The notes under the pieces are model-generated. The model was not told where the DNA came from, did not search any database, and worked only from the letters and a program-made list of their open reading frames with translations. Below are positions 22,429 through 37,400 of a DNA stretch of 64,000 nucleotides, one piece after another (position 1 is the first letter of the stretch; each line of letters begins with the position of its first letter). The position numbers and the translations under genes are program-made. Source of the stretch: Mytilisepta virgata (taxonomy: Eukaryota; Mollusca; Bivalvia; Mytilida; Mytilidae); assembly GCA_028015205.1 (NCBI GenBank), contig CM051517.1, positions 39,939,135 to 40,003,134 of the forward strand. The letters are read 5' to 3'.

Positions 22429-25400
22429 CTGAAAATAAAATAAACAAAATATTGAACACATGCATAAAATTAACTAAATAATAAACCAAACATAAGAAGC
22501 AACATTACAAAGGAAATCAATAAAGGGGTTAAATATTCATTCTAACTACTTAACCCAAGATTTTTTCCTTTTGCAAAACCCTAGATTTAACATTAACAAA
22601 GTCTCCATATTTTTACATATTTTCTGATTATTGTGAAATTGTGCGAAAAAAACCCATGGAATGACTATAAATAATAAGCCAATTCACTTGTTTATATCAT
22701 TTTTTAAGTAAAGGAAAAATAGCAAGTACATATTCTGCCGTGTTAAAATGTAAAAAGCTGTGATTTCTTTTAAATTCTAGCAAATTTGATATTGACAAAG
22801 GCCAGATACATATATTGTTCATATGACTCTGATTCATTGCATAATTTCACACCTTGTTACACACTTTGATACTAACATGACTAAAGAATAGTTATGATCA
22901 AAATGACAAAAGCTACAGATTTCCTGATTCTTAAGGTGTCATACTGGCCACAAAATTTCTCAAAATGATTGAAAAAGATAATTTTACTCATGAAACATAA
23001 AATAACTTGCATAATCTACAGAAAAATATCAATAATGATCTTAAACTTAACATTGTACCAATGTAATACAATTATCAGCATGAGAAACGTAATTTGTCTT
23101 TTACCATTTCAAAGCAACAAACATCTTATTAGTAGTAGAGATCTGTAAACTGTTTTACATGTACTAGCAAAAAAAGACAATCATATTATCTGTATGTATT
23201 AACATTAAGAATTGCATGACAATACAGAAAGAAATATATCACAAGAAAAACACAGCATTGTCAAACAACTGGAATTTTCATCCAAACGCCTCCCCTCCCC
23301 TCCCAGTTAAGCTTGACAGTTTATTAGGCTTCTAACAGTTATGAAAATAAATCATCTTCACTTCTAACTGGTTCATATTTATGGGTTGTAAACAATGATA
23401 ATCGAGAATAATTATTTTTTCTAAGAGTATAAATAAGGAATACAATGAGCAAGACAATAATAACAGCTATAACTATAACACTGATAGTCAGTAAAACAGC
23501 TGCTTCAGATATAGCTTTATCTTTCAGACGAATCTCTTCACTTAAAAGACATTTTTCTGAAAGTAGAAGATGCAAGTTTTTTGTTAATTTAATTTTGATT
23601 AAAACGTTTTTGACATGCAAATTAATTTTCATTGAGGACATCTAAAATTTAAACATTTTTTTATAAATTTGTACAATCATTAGCAGAAATACAATAAGAA
23701 ATTTTACTGTGCAGATTATCTAGTTATTTACCTTTCAAAAGGTAGTTTGTGGATTTTATTAATATAATTCCTAAATATTCAAATAAAATGCTCCAGCTGG
23801 GCGCAGCTAGATACGACCGCAGATGTCGAACCCTGAATAGTTGGGGCAATTATGAACACAACATTCAAGCTTGATACAATACTGAATTTGGATTGTGAAT
23901 AAATATTTGACACAGCATAGGTTTCTGACACAGAATGAATGTTGTCTAAGAACTTAAAAATTTTTAATTTACCTATTCAAACCATATCAGTATTATTTGT
24001 TTTTTTATATAAATCAGAAATAACCAATTTAAAATTTAAAATTGGGCACACATATCAATTTCTTGCTATTGCGCAATACTGTGTAATTGAAAATTTCTTC
24101 AAATATTTGACACATAATAGGTTTCTGACACAGAATAACTGAAATCAAAGAACTTAAAATTGGTCATATGATTTGAATTTATATTCAATTTTTTGCTTCT
24201 TGTGCAATACAATATGCTGTGGAGAATTGCCCCCCCCCCTCCCCCCCAAAAAAATAATAATTTACCCCTTTTTTTAGCTTTTGTGCAATACACTATGAAT
24301 TTGCACATTGACCCCCCCTCCCAAAAAAAAAAAAAAACAAAAAACAATAAAATTTATTGTAACCCCCCCCCCTTTTTTTGCTAAAAAAAAATTGAAATTT
24401 TCTTTTTAAGTTATGAAATATGAAATGAGAAAAAATTACCCCCTCCCCAATTTCTCATTTACCCCCCCCCCATTTCTTTATACTTTGCAACCATAACAGC
24501 CCATCTAAATACACCATAACATATTAAAATAGAAAATGACATCATAGTCATGGATGGCAAATTTTAAATATACATAATTTAAAAGCAGTTTAGATAAGAT
24601 AAACAAAAAAGCTTCATCAGCACATTTTATATTGGCAAATTTCCAATGGAATTTGTTAATAATAAAGTTTTGATAACAGGGCACACATATCAATTTCTTG
24701 CTATTGCGCAATACTGTGCAATTGAAAATTTCTTCAAATATTTGACACATAATAGGTTTCTGAAATAAAGAACTTAGAATTGGTCATATGATTTGAATTT
24801 ATATTCAATTTTTTGCTTTTGTGTAATACAATATGCTGTGGAGAATTGCCACCCCCCCCCCCCAAAAAAAAAATAATTTACCCCCTTTTTAGCTTTAATT
24901 TTGGACCCCGATTTGGACCAACTTGAAAACTGGGCCCATAATAAAAAAAATAAGTACATGTTTAGATTCAGCATATCAAAGAACCCAAAGAATTCAATTT
25001 TTGTTAAAATCAAACTAAGTTTAATTTTGGACCCTTTGGACCTTAATGTAGACCAATTTGAAAACGGGACCAAAAATTAAGAATCTAAATGCACGGTTAG
25101 ATTCGGCATATCAAAGAACCCCAATAGTTAAATTTTCAATGAAATCAAACAAAGTTTAATTTTGGACCCTTTTGGCCCCTAATTCCTAAACTGTCGGGAC
25201 CAAAACTCCAAAAATCAATCCCAACCTTCCTTTTGTGGTCATAAACCTTGTGTTTAAATTTCATAGATTTCTATTTACTTATACTAAAGTTATTGTGCAA
25301 AAACCAAGAAAAATGCTTATTTTGGCCCTTTTTTAGCCCCTAATTCCTAAACTTTTGGGACCAAAACTCCCAAAAACAATCCCAACCTTCCTTTTGTGGT

Positions 25401-28400
25401 CTTAAACCTTGTGTTAAAATTTCATAGATTTCTATTTACTTATACTAGAGTTATTGTGCAAAAACCAAGAAAAACGCTTATTGGGCCCTTTTTTGGCCCC
25501 TGATTCTTAAACTGTTGGGACCAAAACTCCCAAAATCAATCCCAACCTTCCTTTTGTGGTCATAAACCTTGTGTTTAAATTTCATAGATTTCTATTAACT
25601 TATACTAAAGTTATAGTGCGAAAACCAAATGTCTTCGGACGACGACGCTGACTATGGACGACGACGCAGACGACGACGACGCCAACGTCATACCAATATA
25701 CGACCGCAAAAATTTTGCGGTCGTATAAAAAGTAGAAAGCCAACAGCAAAACTGAGTAGACATAACCATATATGACGTATAAATGCATACAATTATTTCA
25801 AATAGTGAGACTCCAGAAAAATTATAAATGGCATTAATCTTTATCTTTATATAAAGACATGGAACAACAGCTGAAGTTACCAGTAGATTTATATGTGAAC
25901 TGAAGAAGGAACCTTCAAGAGAAATAAATGAGTATTTTTGTATAAAAAGAACAGTGAAATTACTATATTACTTACACTGATATTTTCGTCTAATTAAATG
26001 TTACAAAATCATTAGAGAGAAATAAAAAAAATGCCCAATCTAATACTTATACTAAAAGCCAAATTAGTATCTTTGAAAGTTGTTTAATTGATTAAATATT
26101 GTTTAATGCCGAGTTGGCGATATTACAGCCAATATCACGGCGAGAAAGTTGTTTAATAAAAGTGTGGAAAGCTTATGAGACATATTGTGTAACAGAGTGC
26201 AAAATCTAACATCTCCTTATGCTTTGTCAGTCACACAAACATATCAGTTATGCTGAAAAAGTAACTACGTTAAAACACAGGCTACAACAAAATTTAAATC
26301 CAGATTTCAGTAATTTTTGCTTTTCTCCTAATCCATACTATATAAAATGTTGCCCGTCATTTAATCCTTTCCTAATTATAAGAAGTCTATCTTTTCAGCA
26401 TACTGATTTTTGTTTGTCAGTACAGCAGGCCATGGTACAACTAAACTTTTATTAGATCCAATAGGCATAAAAATTATCAAAATTTTAAGTCTTAATACTA
26501 CTAAATGTTAGCATTATTTTCTACAAATATAGCTGTGAAATTATATATTTCAAACATTTGTTCACAAATGACTGATTGATCAATTGTTCTTTAACATCCA
26601 GTGGCAATTGCTACATAGCACTAGAACATGTTGATGTGATACAAACCGTATTTTGGATTAGACAGATCTAATAATACATATGTCACTCCATCAGACTTAT
26701 TATTTTGATTACATAAGTTAATTACTTATGATCTTAATATATTTTCTAATAAAAGTTTCAGTTTCATTGTACCATACAGCAGAGTAACTAGCATTTCCAG
26801 ATATTGTATATACAATCTAGCCATAATCTTATATTGTGTAAACTAATATAATAATGGAGATATTATATTCTTTCATATTTCATGTATATTTATAAATGCA
26901 CTTAATCATCCTGTTAATAAAATAATACTTACCTGACTTTTGATATTACAATTTTACAGGCTCATAGGAACATGATATTGATTATCTAGCTTTTGTACTA
27001 ACCATTTAGAGGCTTCTAGGAGCAATGATCTTGCTTAATTGCCAAGTTGGTAGATATAATCATTTTGAGACTTCTGGCAGCAAATATTGCTTCAGAGGGT
27101 GCAAGGTGTTTTATAATTCTTGTGAACAATATCATATATCAAATGAATTCTAAAAAGTTTTTCCCTGTTCTTTTTCTATTTCTATAATACCTGCAATGTT
27201 TGCCAAAAATGACAAAGAACCGGCAACCATTATGACCTGAACCATAAAAAATTTCTTCACCAAACCCTGATTTAAACTCGTCAATTTATTACTTAAGAAT
27301 TGATTTTAAGCCTACTTTTTATTATTTTTTCTGAATATAAATAAATGCTGTAACCAATTTCAGTAATTTTCAATACCGATATTGGTTATCTAAGAAAATT
27401 TTGCTATTGCTCTATTGTTCATTCTATTTTTGTTCATATTCTCATGGCAACAGTGTTAAAAAGGATCACCAAAGATGATTTCTCGAGGAAGAGAATCATA
27501 ATCTGTCCCAAGATATAATGAGCAAAGTAAAATGAAAAAGAACCACAAGGCAATCAATACAGAGTGATAACAATAGCTAACATTAGTATTATGCCTTGTT
27601 ACATTACCTTAAAAATCCTGTGTCAACATTTAGAATTGCCGAAGATATTTACCTTTATTTTTATCACAGTTACAACACGAGCCTGAAGGTTGTTCCTTAG
27701 GCTCGCAACATGGTAGACAGGCATGTAAATAGGAACTGAAAGCCCTTGGTGGTTTACAGGAAGTGCATCCTTGTGATCCTTCACGCTGACAGGTTTCACA
27801 TGTATAATGGCATTTACTGCACTCCTGAAAAATATTTAATTTTTAAATTATTTAGAGCTGAATATTACCATCAATGTACTTTCTTCTGAAAAATTTTTTT
27901 TTTCCAGTTTAGAAAAATATATTGAGGTATTGTATTGATCTTGTAACACCAGTAAATATCACTTTAAAATGAGTGAATGCTGATTACATTTTCATATATA
28001 AAGTACTTTTCACTATTTTCTTCTCTTGGAACTTACCCTATGTCTTATTTAAAGGTGAAACTTTTCTAAGACTTTTCAGACTTTTTCACTATGTGTATGA
28101 AAAATGTTTTTTTTTTTGCAGAAGCATACATTTTAGCAGTATATAGAAGATTTTTTTGTTTGCAATATTTTAAAATAAAATCATAACAAAAATCTTGTTT
28201 GTTTTATTTGTCTATTCCATGCATTTCATAGTTTGTTTTTTGTATGTAACAATCTTATTCCCACAATGATAAAACTAGAGAAGACAGAAAGGATTCTGAT
28301 TGGATGTGTTATTCATAAAGAGGCTATGTAAAGGGTACACAAAATAATTAAAACAATGAAGTCTCATTTCTATATTTTATAAGCATACCATCAATGTGAA

Positions 28401-31400
28401 ATCAAAATAACTATTTTGATCACACTGTTTATCTTTTACACAGCCATCCAATGTTCTAGTAAATCCAGTCACACATATCTTGCAATCTGCTATAAAAAAA
28501 ATAAAATAATAAACATTTTAAGATCTGCTTATTTGTTGTTTTTATAACAAATATATCAGTATTTTTTAAGAACCATGTCATTTAATACTGGATCCAACTT
28601 TTTTTACTGATAGAGAAGAGGCAAGAATACTGTAAATTGAGATTTTAATGTGAAAAATATGACTAAGAAATTTGCATTGATTTAACCAGCAGCTTAATTT
28701 TGGCATGTAATGTTCTATTATAAAAGACACAGAACTGCAGTCATTAATTTTGAAATATTGTCTGTTGTCTTATACATATTTTTATTATTCTGTGCCTATT
28801 CAATCCAGTTGTTATTTCTATGTTACACATGTAACTCTGACATCAAGTACCCACAATATTAATGAAACAAATATAAACAGACTTTTGGTTACAAAACATT
28901 ATCTGAATCACTATTCCATGAGAAGAACGCATAAGGTAAGTTGTGCCACTTTTTTAGAAATGAAAGCTGTGGGTATACCAGTTCCATTCCACTGCTCAGT
29001 GTCTATACTCTTGACTCTCTGTTGTTTCTATGTTTGTGTTTTATACTCTTTTATGTTATTTTTGTCTGAAGATCTATCCATTGGATGGCATTAATTGAAT
29101 GGTATTTCACTTTGTCATGTTATTCATTACTGTTTATATCATTAATAATCTACTAATATCTAATGGTTGTATTTTAATTGACATACTAAGCTGATGCTAT
29201 GTCCATCAGTAAACTGTTACCATAGTTACCCACCTGATTCACATTTTCTACATTCTCTCTTCAATACATTATCTGACGTGGTTACTATATACTGTAAGAA
29301 CCCATTAGGACAGGACTGTAGACATTTACTGTTATACATAATCCTAAAAAAGATTTTCAAGGTCATTCTTGAAACAACAAATTTTTTGGCCTAAACATTT
29401 CAAAAATAAACACACAATACTTTTTTAAAAATTTTAACCAAAATAATACATTTGAGCCTATATTATTATGCATGAAAATTTGCTATGTATCCTACATATG
29501 GGTAGTATATGAATTTATTACATTGAGTGTGGTGAAATACTGGGGTTTCCAAGTGAAATCAAATCCAATAATTCACCCAGTGAAATCGAATGTCATGTTT
29601 CACTCTAGGAAGTGACGTAACAATAGCCGTGGCCAACGACGTTGCTATACAACGGTCAACGCGTAGTCATATAAACACATAATCCGATGTATCTTCTTGT
29701 TAAATCTTCTGAATACATAGACTATTTCAATGTAATAAACAGATTAACTAATCTCGGAATTCAAACACCAAAAATCTACAACTTGTGACCAAAAAACACT
29801 AATAATTCACTCATGCGCTACACACATTCGTGAATTAATGTTTTGTTCGGTAACTTGTTGTAGATTTTTAGGTATTCGCATTTCGAGATTAGTTATACTA
29901 TAATTAATTTGAGTATAAAATTTTTTCTTTATGAGAGGAAAAATTCATGATCAGATTTTGTTCACAGGAATATTGTAAAATATCAACCGCTTGACAAAAT
30001 ATGAAGTTTTTTACTCCAAACTTGTTAAAAAATCTTCATATTGTGTCTCAAAGCTGATATCTATATACATTGTAATAGTATTTGTAGCATAGTTGACCAA
30101 ATGGTACAAAAGTTGTTTTGATATTTAAATTTACAGTATGCAGAAAACCTGATATATATATCATACATACAAAATATTTTTGTTATTTTATCAACTCTCT
30201 TCATCGGTATTTTATGTCATACATGGAAGACATTGTCTGTTATTCTGTGCGCAAATGTGTTTGTTGTTGAAAATCTGTCACACATGCAATAAAATTGATT
30301 TTTTTCATTCATCTTTCATGTATGTAGTCATGACATACATTTCCACAATCAAAGTTTTCCATCTAAAACTTTGCCAAAGGTTTTGAAGAAAAAATTGGTT
30401 AAAGTACTCTGTAAACAGGATCAATGATTTTCCTTTGCTGAGAAAAATGAGATGTGACTCTATTCCATCAAGGTATGTCAAAATTTATGATCACAGATTT
30501 TGATGCATGTTTAAGTGGTAAAATACTTGTAAAAGTAAACTTTGACAATATTTTTGATGAGAAACTTTGATCGTGTAAACAGGTCTTTAGGAACAAAGAG
30601 CATTATTGTCCCTTTCTCCTGTGACAAAATTTAAACCCTAAATTCATTCTGGTTAAAGATAAGAAAGAGATGCAAATGCCATTAGTTACTGGAGATTGCC
30701 TGAATATTTCTTGAGTATCCATTCACAAGTGACTACCACCGGATTGACTTTGTTGAACTTCACGACGATGCGTATACTGAGCAGGAACTGCTTACCCTTC
30801 TGGAGCACCTGAGTTCACTGGTTTTTACAGGAGTTTGTGTTGTTCATTGTTTTTTAGTTTTCAGTGTTTATTTGTTGTGCTTGTGGTTGTTCAATTGTCT
30901 TCCTGGCTTTCTGTCTAATAGATTGTGTTTTTGGTTTGCTCCTTGGGTAAATTTGCCCTCTTTCGAATTTGTGGATGGGAATTTCTACGACCTATACAAG
31001 TCCATGTTTTGATATCAAAAAGCCAAAAAATCATTCTGATAAGAAATTAGAGGCTCAAGTATTGAGCCTGTATCGCTCACCTGGCATCCTTTTGAACATG
31101 TCATATTTGTCATTTAGCCATTCAGTTTCAGAGTTTTTTTAAATTGACCACTTAAGAATAGGGAATTGTTCATGGTGGCCATTAGTCATCCTACTGGGGA
31201 GAAATTTATAAAGGTTCTTATGTAGATTATACCTCTGGTCCTAGGTTGAAATATGCAAAATTTTCTTCTTTTATAAATGTCCTTCTACAAATGCTTCATA
31301 TATAAGTTTCAGTTCATTTGGCTATATGGTTTCAGACGAGAATTTTTTTTAATTTGACCAATGAGAAATTGATTTGTTCATGGCAGCCATATCTGTTGTC

Positions 31401-34400
31401 TGATCAAGAAAAATATGCAAACTTTATAAAGGTCCTTCCATAGATGCTTCAGTTCATTTGGATACATGGCTTCAGAGGAGAGGATTTTTTAAATTTGACC
31501 AATGAGGATATAGGATTTGTTCATGGTGGCCGGTTAGTTATCCGATCGAGAAAAAATATGCAAAATTCATAAAGGTCCTTCCCTAGATGCTTCACACCAA
31601 GTTTCGGTTCATATGGCTATTTGGTTTAAGATGAAAAGACTTTAAATTTGACCAATGAGGAAATAGGATTTGTTCATGGTTTCAGAGAAGACCAAAATGT
31701 AAAAAATTCATGGAAGGAAAGATGCCTTATTGGGCCAGGTAAACTAATTAAATGGGAGGTGTACAATGACATGAAGTTTCATGGAAATCAATTGAATGGT
31801 TTAAAATTAGTTGAGGATAAAAGATGTGGAATGACGGATAATTATCTGTACATGTTGACACTGCTTTGCAGGTGACATACCAGTAACAATACATTTGTAT
31901 TGTGTGTTCTATTCCCATTCTACACAAATTCAATCATAATAACACATTTGATCTTTTAAAATCCTACATGGAATGCATCAGATCATTCTTTGCCAATTGT
32001 ATGCATGTGTAGAGCAGTATCTCATACATCTTTTTATGATTCTATGCACACCTTGCATGTATGTAGACTAATCTTTCATTTCATATATGCAATACATATG
32101 TTATATGTCTATATTGTTACCTATGTCATATATGAAATAACATTTGTGTGAATGAAATGAAGTGACAGGAGAATTTGTTTCATAAAAATCAGATATTATT
32201 TGTCAAAGTATTTTCAGAAATTTCTGCTAATTGAAACAAGAGTGAGGTTACAGCCAAATTTAAATGGTAGCTGGAAAATTACTATAAAAGGTTTGTCATG
32301 GTACACCTATAATATTTGGTTTGTCACATGGATAGACTTTTTACAGGCATTTCTTTCTCAAAAATAATTCAACATAAAGAACTTAAATAAACTTTATCTG
32401 ATAACAATCTTTATGCACTACATGTGCAGATTACAACAATTTAAGTCTCATCAAAGTGCTAAATGCCAATAGCCCATGACAATGAATATATGCAAAATTC
32501 CTGAATGTTCTTTTTATAAGTGCTTCATCTTTAATTCCAGATCACCAGTATTTTGTCCAGGGGTTTCCAAGGAGCAAACTGAACTACTAAAAGAATATAA
32601 GGCCAAGAAGTGAAATAGCCTAAAAAGCCCATCTGAGAACAGGTTGGCTCAAAATTAAGATGATTCAAAGCGATCACGTAAGTATGGGATGTACAGATGG
32701 AGTCAACAATAAAATCCCAACAATTTCCTTCAAGAACGCTTTGAAGTATTTCTGACAGATGAACTTCAAACTTCAATACCAAAAATGCTACATATAAGAA
32801 AACATTTTGAATTCTCTTTAGATGGATGTAAGATATTGCAAGATAAAAAAAAAACCAAAGTACGAATACCTTTGATATTGTATGTTTAAATCAGTATTTA
32901 AGTCAATATTAACCAATCTCAATGTAATATTTTTTTTCATTGTTTACTATTCTTAAGTCAATGTCTGAATGTAAAATTTCAATTCTTCATTTCATTTTGG
33001 AGTTTGTCCTTTGGTCAAGCCTTTTCTAATCTCACACTCTTGGGTCAAAAACAATTTACTAATTCATTAAAATACCCCCTCCCCAAATGAAGTACCTCAC
33101 ACACCAGCCATGACAAAATATCAAAGTGGTCATACAACTATATCCAATCATCAAATATGGTTGAGAAACTAAACAAATTGAAAGAGATAATACATGCCAA
33201 TGACCATATTCTTCAATAACATAGACTTGATTCAATTTAGCAAAACATTGTGCTCAAACCATTGCTAAGGACCAGCTTAAACCTGCAGTTTGAGGAGTCA
33301 GTTTTTTTCTTAATGTTAAAATTCTCACTGTGACTTTAAGATGAAGAATTTCAATACTTACTTTTTCTTGCTGAATTTACAGAAATACAAAAACAGAGAA
33401 TGAGAAAACATTGAAGACAAGACAAAAGTTATGGAAGTTTTTACTTCCGCAAATAGATGTTTTTGAGTTGAGACGACCGAGTGAAGACGAATTCATGTGC
33501 ACTCATCTTCAATCAGTATGACATCCAATGAGAATCAATAATACATTCGTTTATTGTGACTCTTGACCAATCAAACGTAACATTACTATACCTTACACTC
33601 GTTCAAAAATGAAGAACTGAAAAATCTTCCAACTCGTTTTTAAAATTAGTGTCTTTGCCCTCGTTCTGCTGCACTCCAGTCGGGTAAGACATGAATTTTA
33701 AAAACTCATTGAAGATTTCCCAGTCTTCATTTTTAACTCGTGTGAGAACCTATTAGACTTTGAGAACCACAATAAAAATGGGTTAAAGATGCACTAATAA
33801 ACTGTAAAAAGGAGAAGATAATTGACAAAACTATATGAGGATCCTTACGATTCAAAACAAACTGCATGGAATCTTAAGAACAATTTTAAAAACATATCTG
33901 TCATGATTTACACGAGACAACAATTTTATTCAGACCTGTGTGTGTTTTTCTGCCATAACAGCAAAGTCTGCATGATTCTTACTAGTACCTTTAACTATTT
34001 CAGCTTATTTGTATTATTCTTGTTACTTTGTTATTCACATAAATTATTTTAAAACAAGTAAGTCAATGTTAAAAATATTTTATTTCAATACAATACATTA
34101 TATTACAACATACACAGTATGATCTTGTAAATTGTAAATTCTGCAAGTTATACCATAAATAATGTTTGATGGAGTAAGATATTTTTAAACACTTAATACA
34201 TCCTTGCATTTCTTGGATAGGAATAACTGAATATTCAAGTCTTTATGTAAAATTCCAAAGAGGTATATAATACACCAAGTCATAAAAATTTACACCTGTA
34301 ATAACCTCACTGAACTTTTTATAAACAAAACTTCTGTATCAAATATAGATAAGGTGACATAAAATTAATTTCTACAATCTCATCACTACTGTGGTGTCTC

Positions 34401-37400
34401 TGAACTCCCTGGGTCAGAAAAGTTTATTTTATATGTAAATATTATGTATTTGATTCCGATTCTTGTTTTTTGTTGAAAAAAAAATTCTTTTTCTTGCTCA
34501 CAAAATTTGTATTTAATGTAATAGAATAATACTCGATTGGAATCTTTGTTGATGAAACTTATGCAATAAGGATACATATCATTTTTGTTTGGCAAGAAAA
34601 AATTATGAACCAAACCAGTACCCCATTAGCACAATATATGCCAAATGTCTTAGCCAGAATGCATTTAACTGTGAAAAAATAAATTATAAATTACAAATTT
34701 CACCTGCCCTCTCACTTTTCCTAGAAGTTGAATGCAAATTTCAAAATTAATTTTATGTAGCCTCAGAAAAAAACATTAAGGAGGTTCATATCCAGGTGGA
34801 AGACCCATATCAGAATTCATACAATCATGACGTAACCTCCATTCCTCTAATTGTAAAATCTTCATGTTAATAAGGTGGTATTCTCTCAGTAATTCCAAAT
34901 ATGGCTCATTTATCTGTTCTTCAATTAGCTCAGATAATTCTGCAGGTTCGTCAGAAGAACTAAAATAACAAGAAATAGTATAAATAGCAATGCAATAAAA
35001 ATGTTTACATAACATGGGGAAAATTTGAAGCTGTTTCTCAGGATATGGCTTTTCCACTTTTTTAAAGGTCAATTAACATATTTAATGGGTGTTATAAACA
35101 AATTATTTAAACCTTAATGCAATTCTGTAACATTCCTAACATGCCTAGTATATAGATATCATGCAGTTCATTCCATGCTGTAGACAAATCTCATATTCAA
35201 CAATAAAAAAAAACATTATTTTTTCAAAAAACTTTACCGACTGAACAGCTTGTATTTTAAAACATTAAAAAGCCAGTCAAAATATTTATATTCTAAAACT
35301 AATTTTACATTGAAATTTTTACAACAGAATAGAGAATGGCACACTAAACTCTGAAACATAAAAATGAACCAAATTTAAAAAAAACCACAGAATAACAAAG
35401 GCTAGAGGTTCCTGACTTGGGACCGGCACAAAAATGTTGCAGGGTTAAACATGTTTTGTGAGATCTCAACCCTCCGCATATACCTCTAGCCAATGTAAAA
35501 TAAACAAACACACAGAGATACACACAGTAAAACTCATTTCAAAAGATAAAAAATTCAAAAGTACACATAACAATAAATATTAATTAATATTATTATTAGT
35601 ATTTTTCAAAGTAAAACATTTTTTATGTATACATGTGTTCATTTTTTTCTTGTAATTTAACCAAATAATGCTCTGGCAGCCACTGGTTCAGCTAATTCAA
35701 ATCATCATCAAATACCTCATAAATGAAGGAGATCCAGCAGTCTTTTAAGTTTTGTTGCTTGTACCATATAAATGAAAATGCACCTTGAAAAATAATGATA
35801 TAACAATAAACAGTATATGCAATGGACGAATATAAATATTAATATCTTACCTAAAATGACGTCTTCAGGTATTACAATCTTCAACGTCAAAACCGATCAC
35901 GAGAATACATGCTCAGACAGGTAAATATATGGTACTCTGTGACGTGACATGAACAGTGTGAAACATAAACCATTCTTTCATACAGACAGAACATAAATGT
36001 GTTAGTATCATATATCATTATCAATTTCGTCTAGGGTTTACAAAATATCACTTTGATAAACTGGCCATCTTCACTTGTAAACTTCATGAACAAAATGGCA
36101 TTGAAATAATAAAGTAGCATTACAGTTTCATAAAGACATTTTCAACTACCTCCAGAAAGAAGAAGTACTTGAAATTTTTGACTTGCAAATGAAGATTATC
36201 ATGATAGGTAAATGAAAGTCATTTAAAATATATGAATCAATATTTCAGACATATTTAGGATAGTTACACACCTCAAACAAAGAACCAACAGGTATGTTAA
36301 ATTACCAGGATCCTATAATTCAAATATTTATTTGATGAAAATGAGACCATTGCAGATATAAGCAATCAAATGTCATTTGTTTCTATGACAATTAAAAACT
36401 AAATAATGAATTCTCAATTGAAACAAACTAATCCGAGTTTTTCTAATTAAATACAAATGGAGTCACAAAAGCGTAGCAACTTGTTTAGACAAATTGGATG
36501 AAAAAAAGAATTTATTTAATATTTGTAAAGTAATTCTTGTACTAAACTCTTAATCATATAATCTCTTTCACTAAACAAATTTAATAGAATACCCAAGTTG
36601 TAAAGCTAAGTTTTGGAATGATAGCCTCAATTAGTGCATTGATAACATTAATGATAATTTTGAATTTTAAATCTCACAGTGTAGAGCACGTCTTTTTATT
36701 CTACAGACTGTGTTTAGCTGAATTGTTTTTTATAGTAATTTTTAACAGAAAAGAAAGAAATAATATTTACCAATTACGTCTACATTCGGTGCAGACATCT
36801 TCACTTTTACACTCCACACATCCATTTTTACACGGTCGACAGATATTTGATGAATCTTTATATTCTCCTGTAAATAAGCATAAAGTGTTGTCGGCCTTTA
36901 TTTATGGAAAAAATATAGATGTGTGAAAATAAAAAAAAATAGAAAACACAGATGTTTTATTTTTTGCATTTCAATTAAGGTAAAATATTTGAATTTGTAA
37001 ATTTTCTCACACGATGATCTGTATTATCTTTGAGTAAGTATAAGGTGTCCAGAATGCGATCTGATTTGCAAATCAAAACAGGCAGTTTACTTTGAGTAAG
37101 TATAAGAGGTATTTAAAACATAACCTGGTTTACAGATGACAACAGGTATTTTACATTATCTCCGAGTAATTAAAAGAGGTGTCCACAATCTTACCCAGTT
37201 TACAGATCACAACAGGTATTTTACATGTATCATCTTTAAGTAATTATAAGAGGTATCCATGATCTTACCAGGTTTACAGATCACAACAGGTATTTTACAT
37301 GTGTTTAGAATATTACCTGGTTTACAGATGACAAGGAAGTTCACATGTATTAGTTTTGAGTAAGTATACGTAGAAAGTCCAGAATCTTGCTTGGTTTACA

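Noticed and set aside
24099..25073. Small frames around C-rich tracts
   Set aside because: Low-complexity Pro/Gly/Phe strings from homopolymer runs inside a repeat element.
28750..29094. Plus-strand frame of 114 codons
   Set aside because: Hydrophobic low-information translation of intron, antisense to the convertase; part resembles a dispersed repeat.
32531..32782. Minus-strand frame of 83 codons in a convertase intron
   Set aside because: Composition is protein-like, but there is no splice signal, motif or phase link to neighbouring exons. A protein search could overturn this.
36618..36926. Plus frame of 102 codons
   Set aside because: It overlaps the well-supported convertase exon on the opposite strand (36771-36867).
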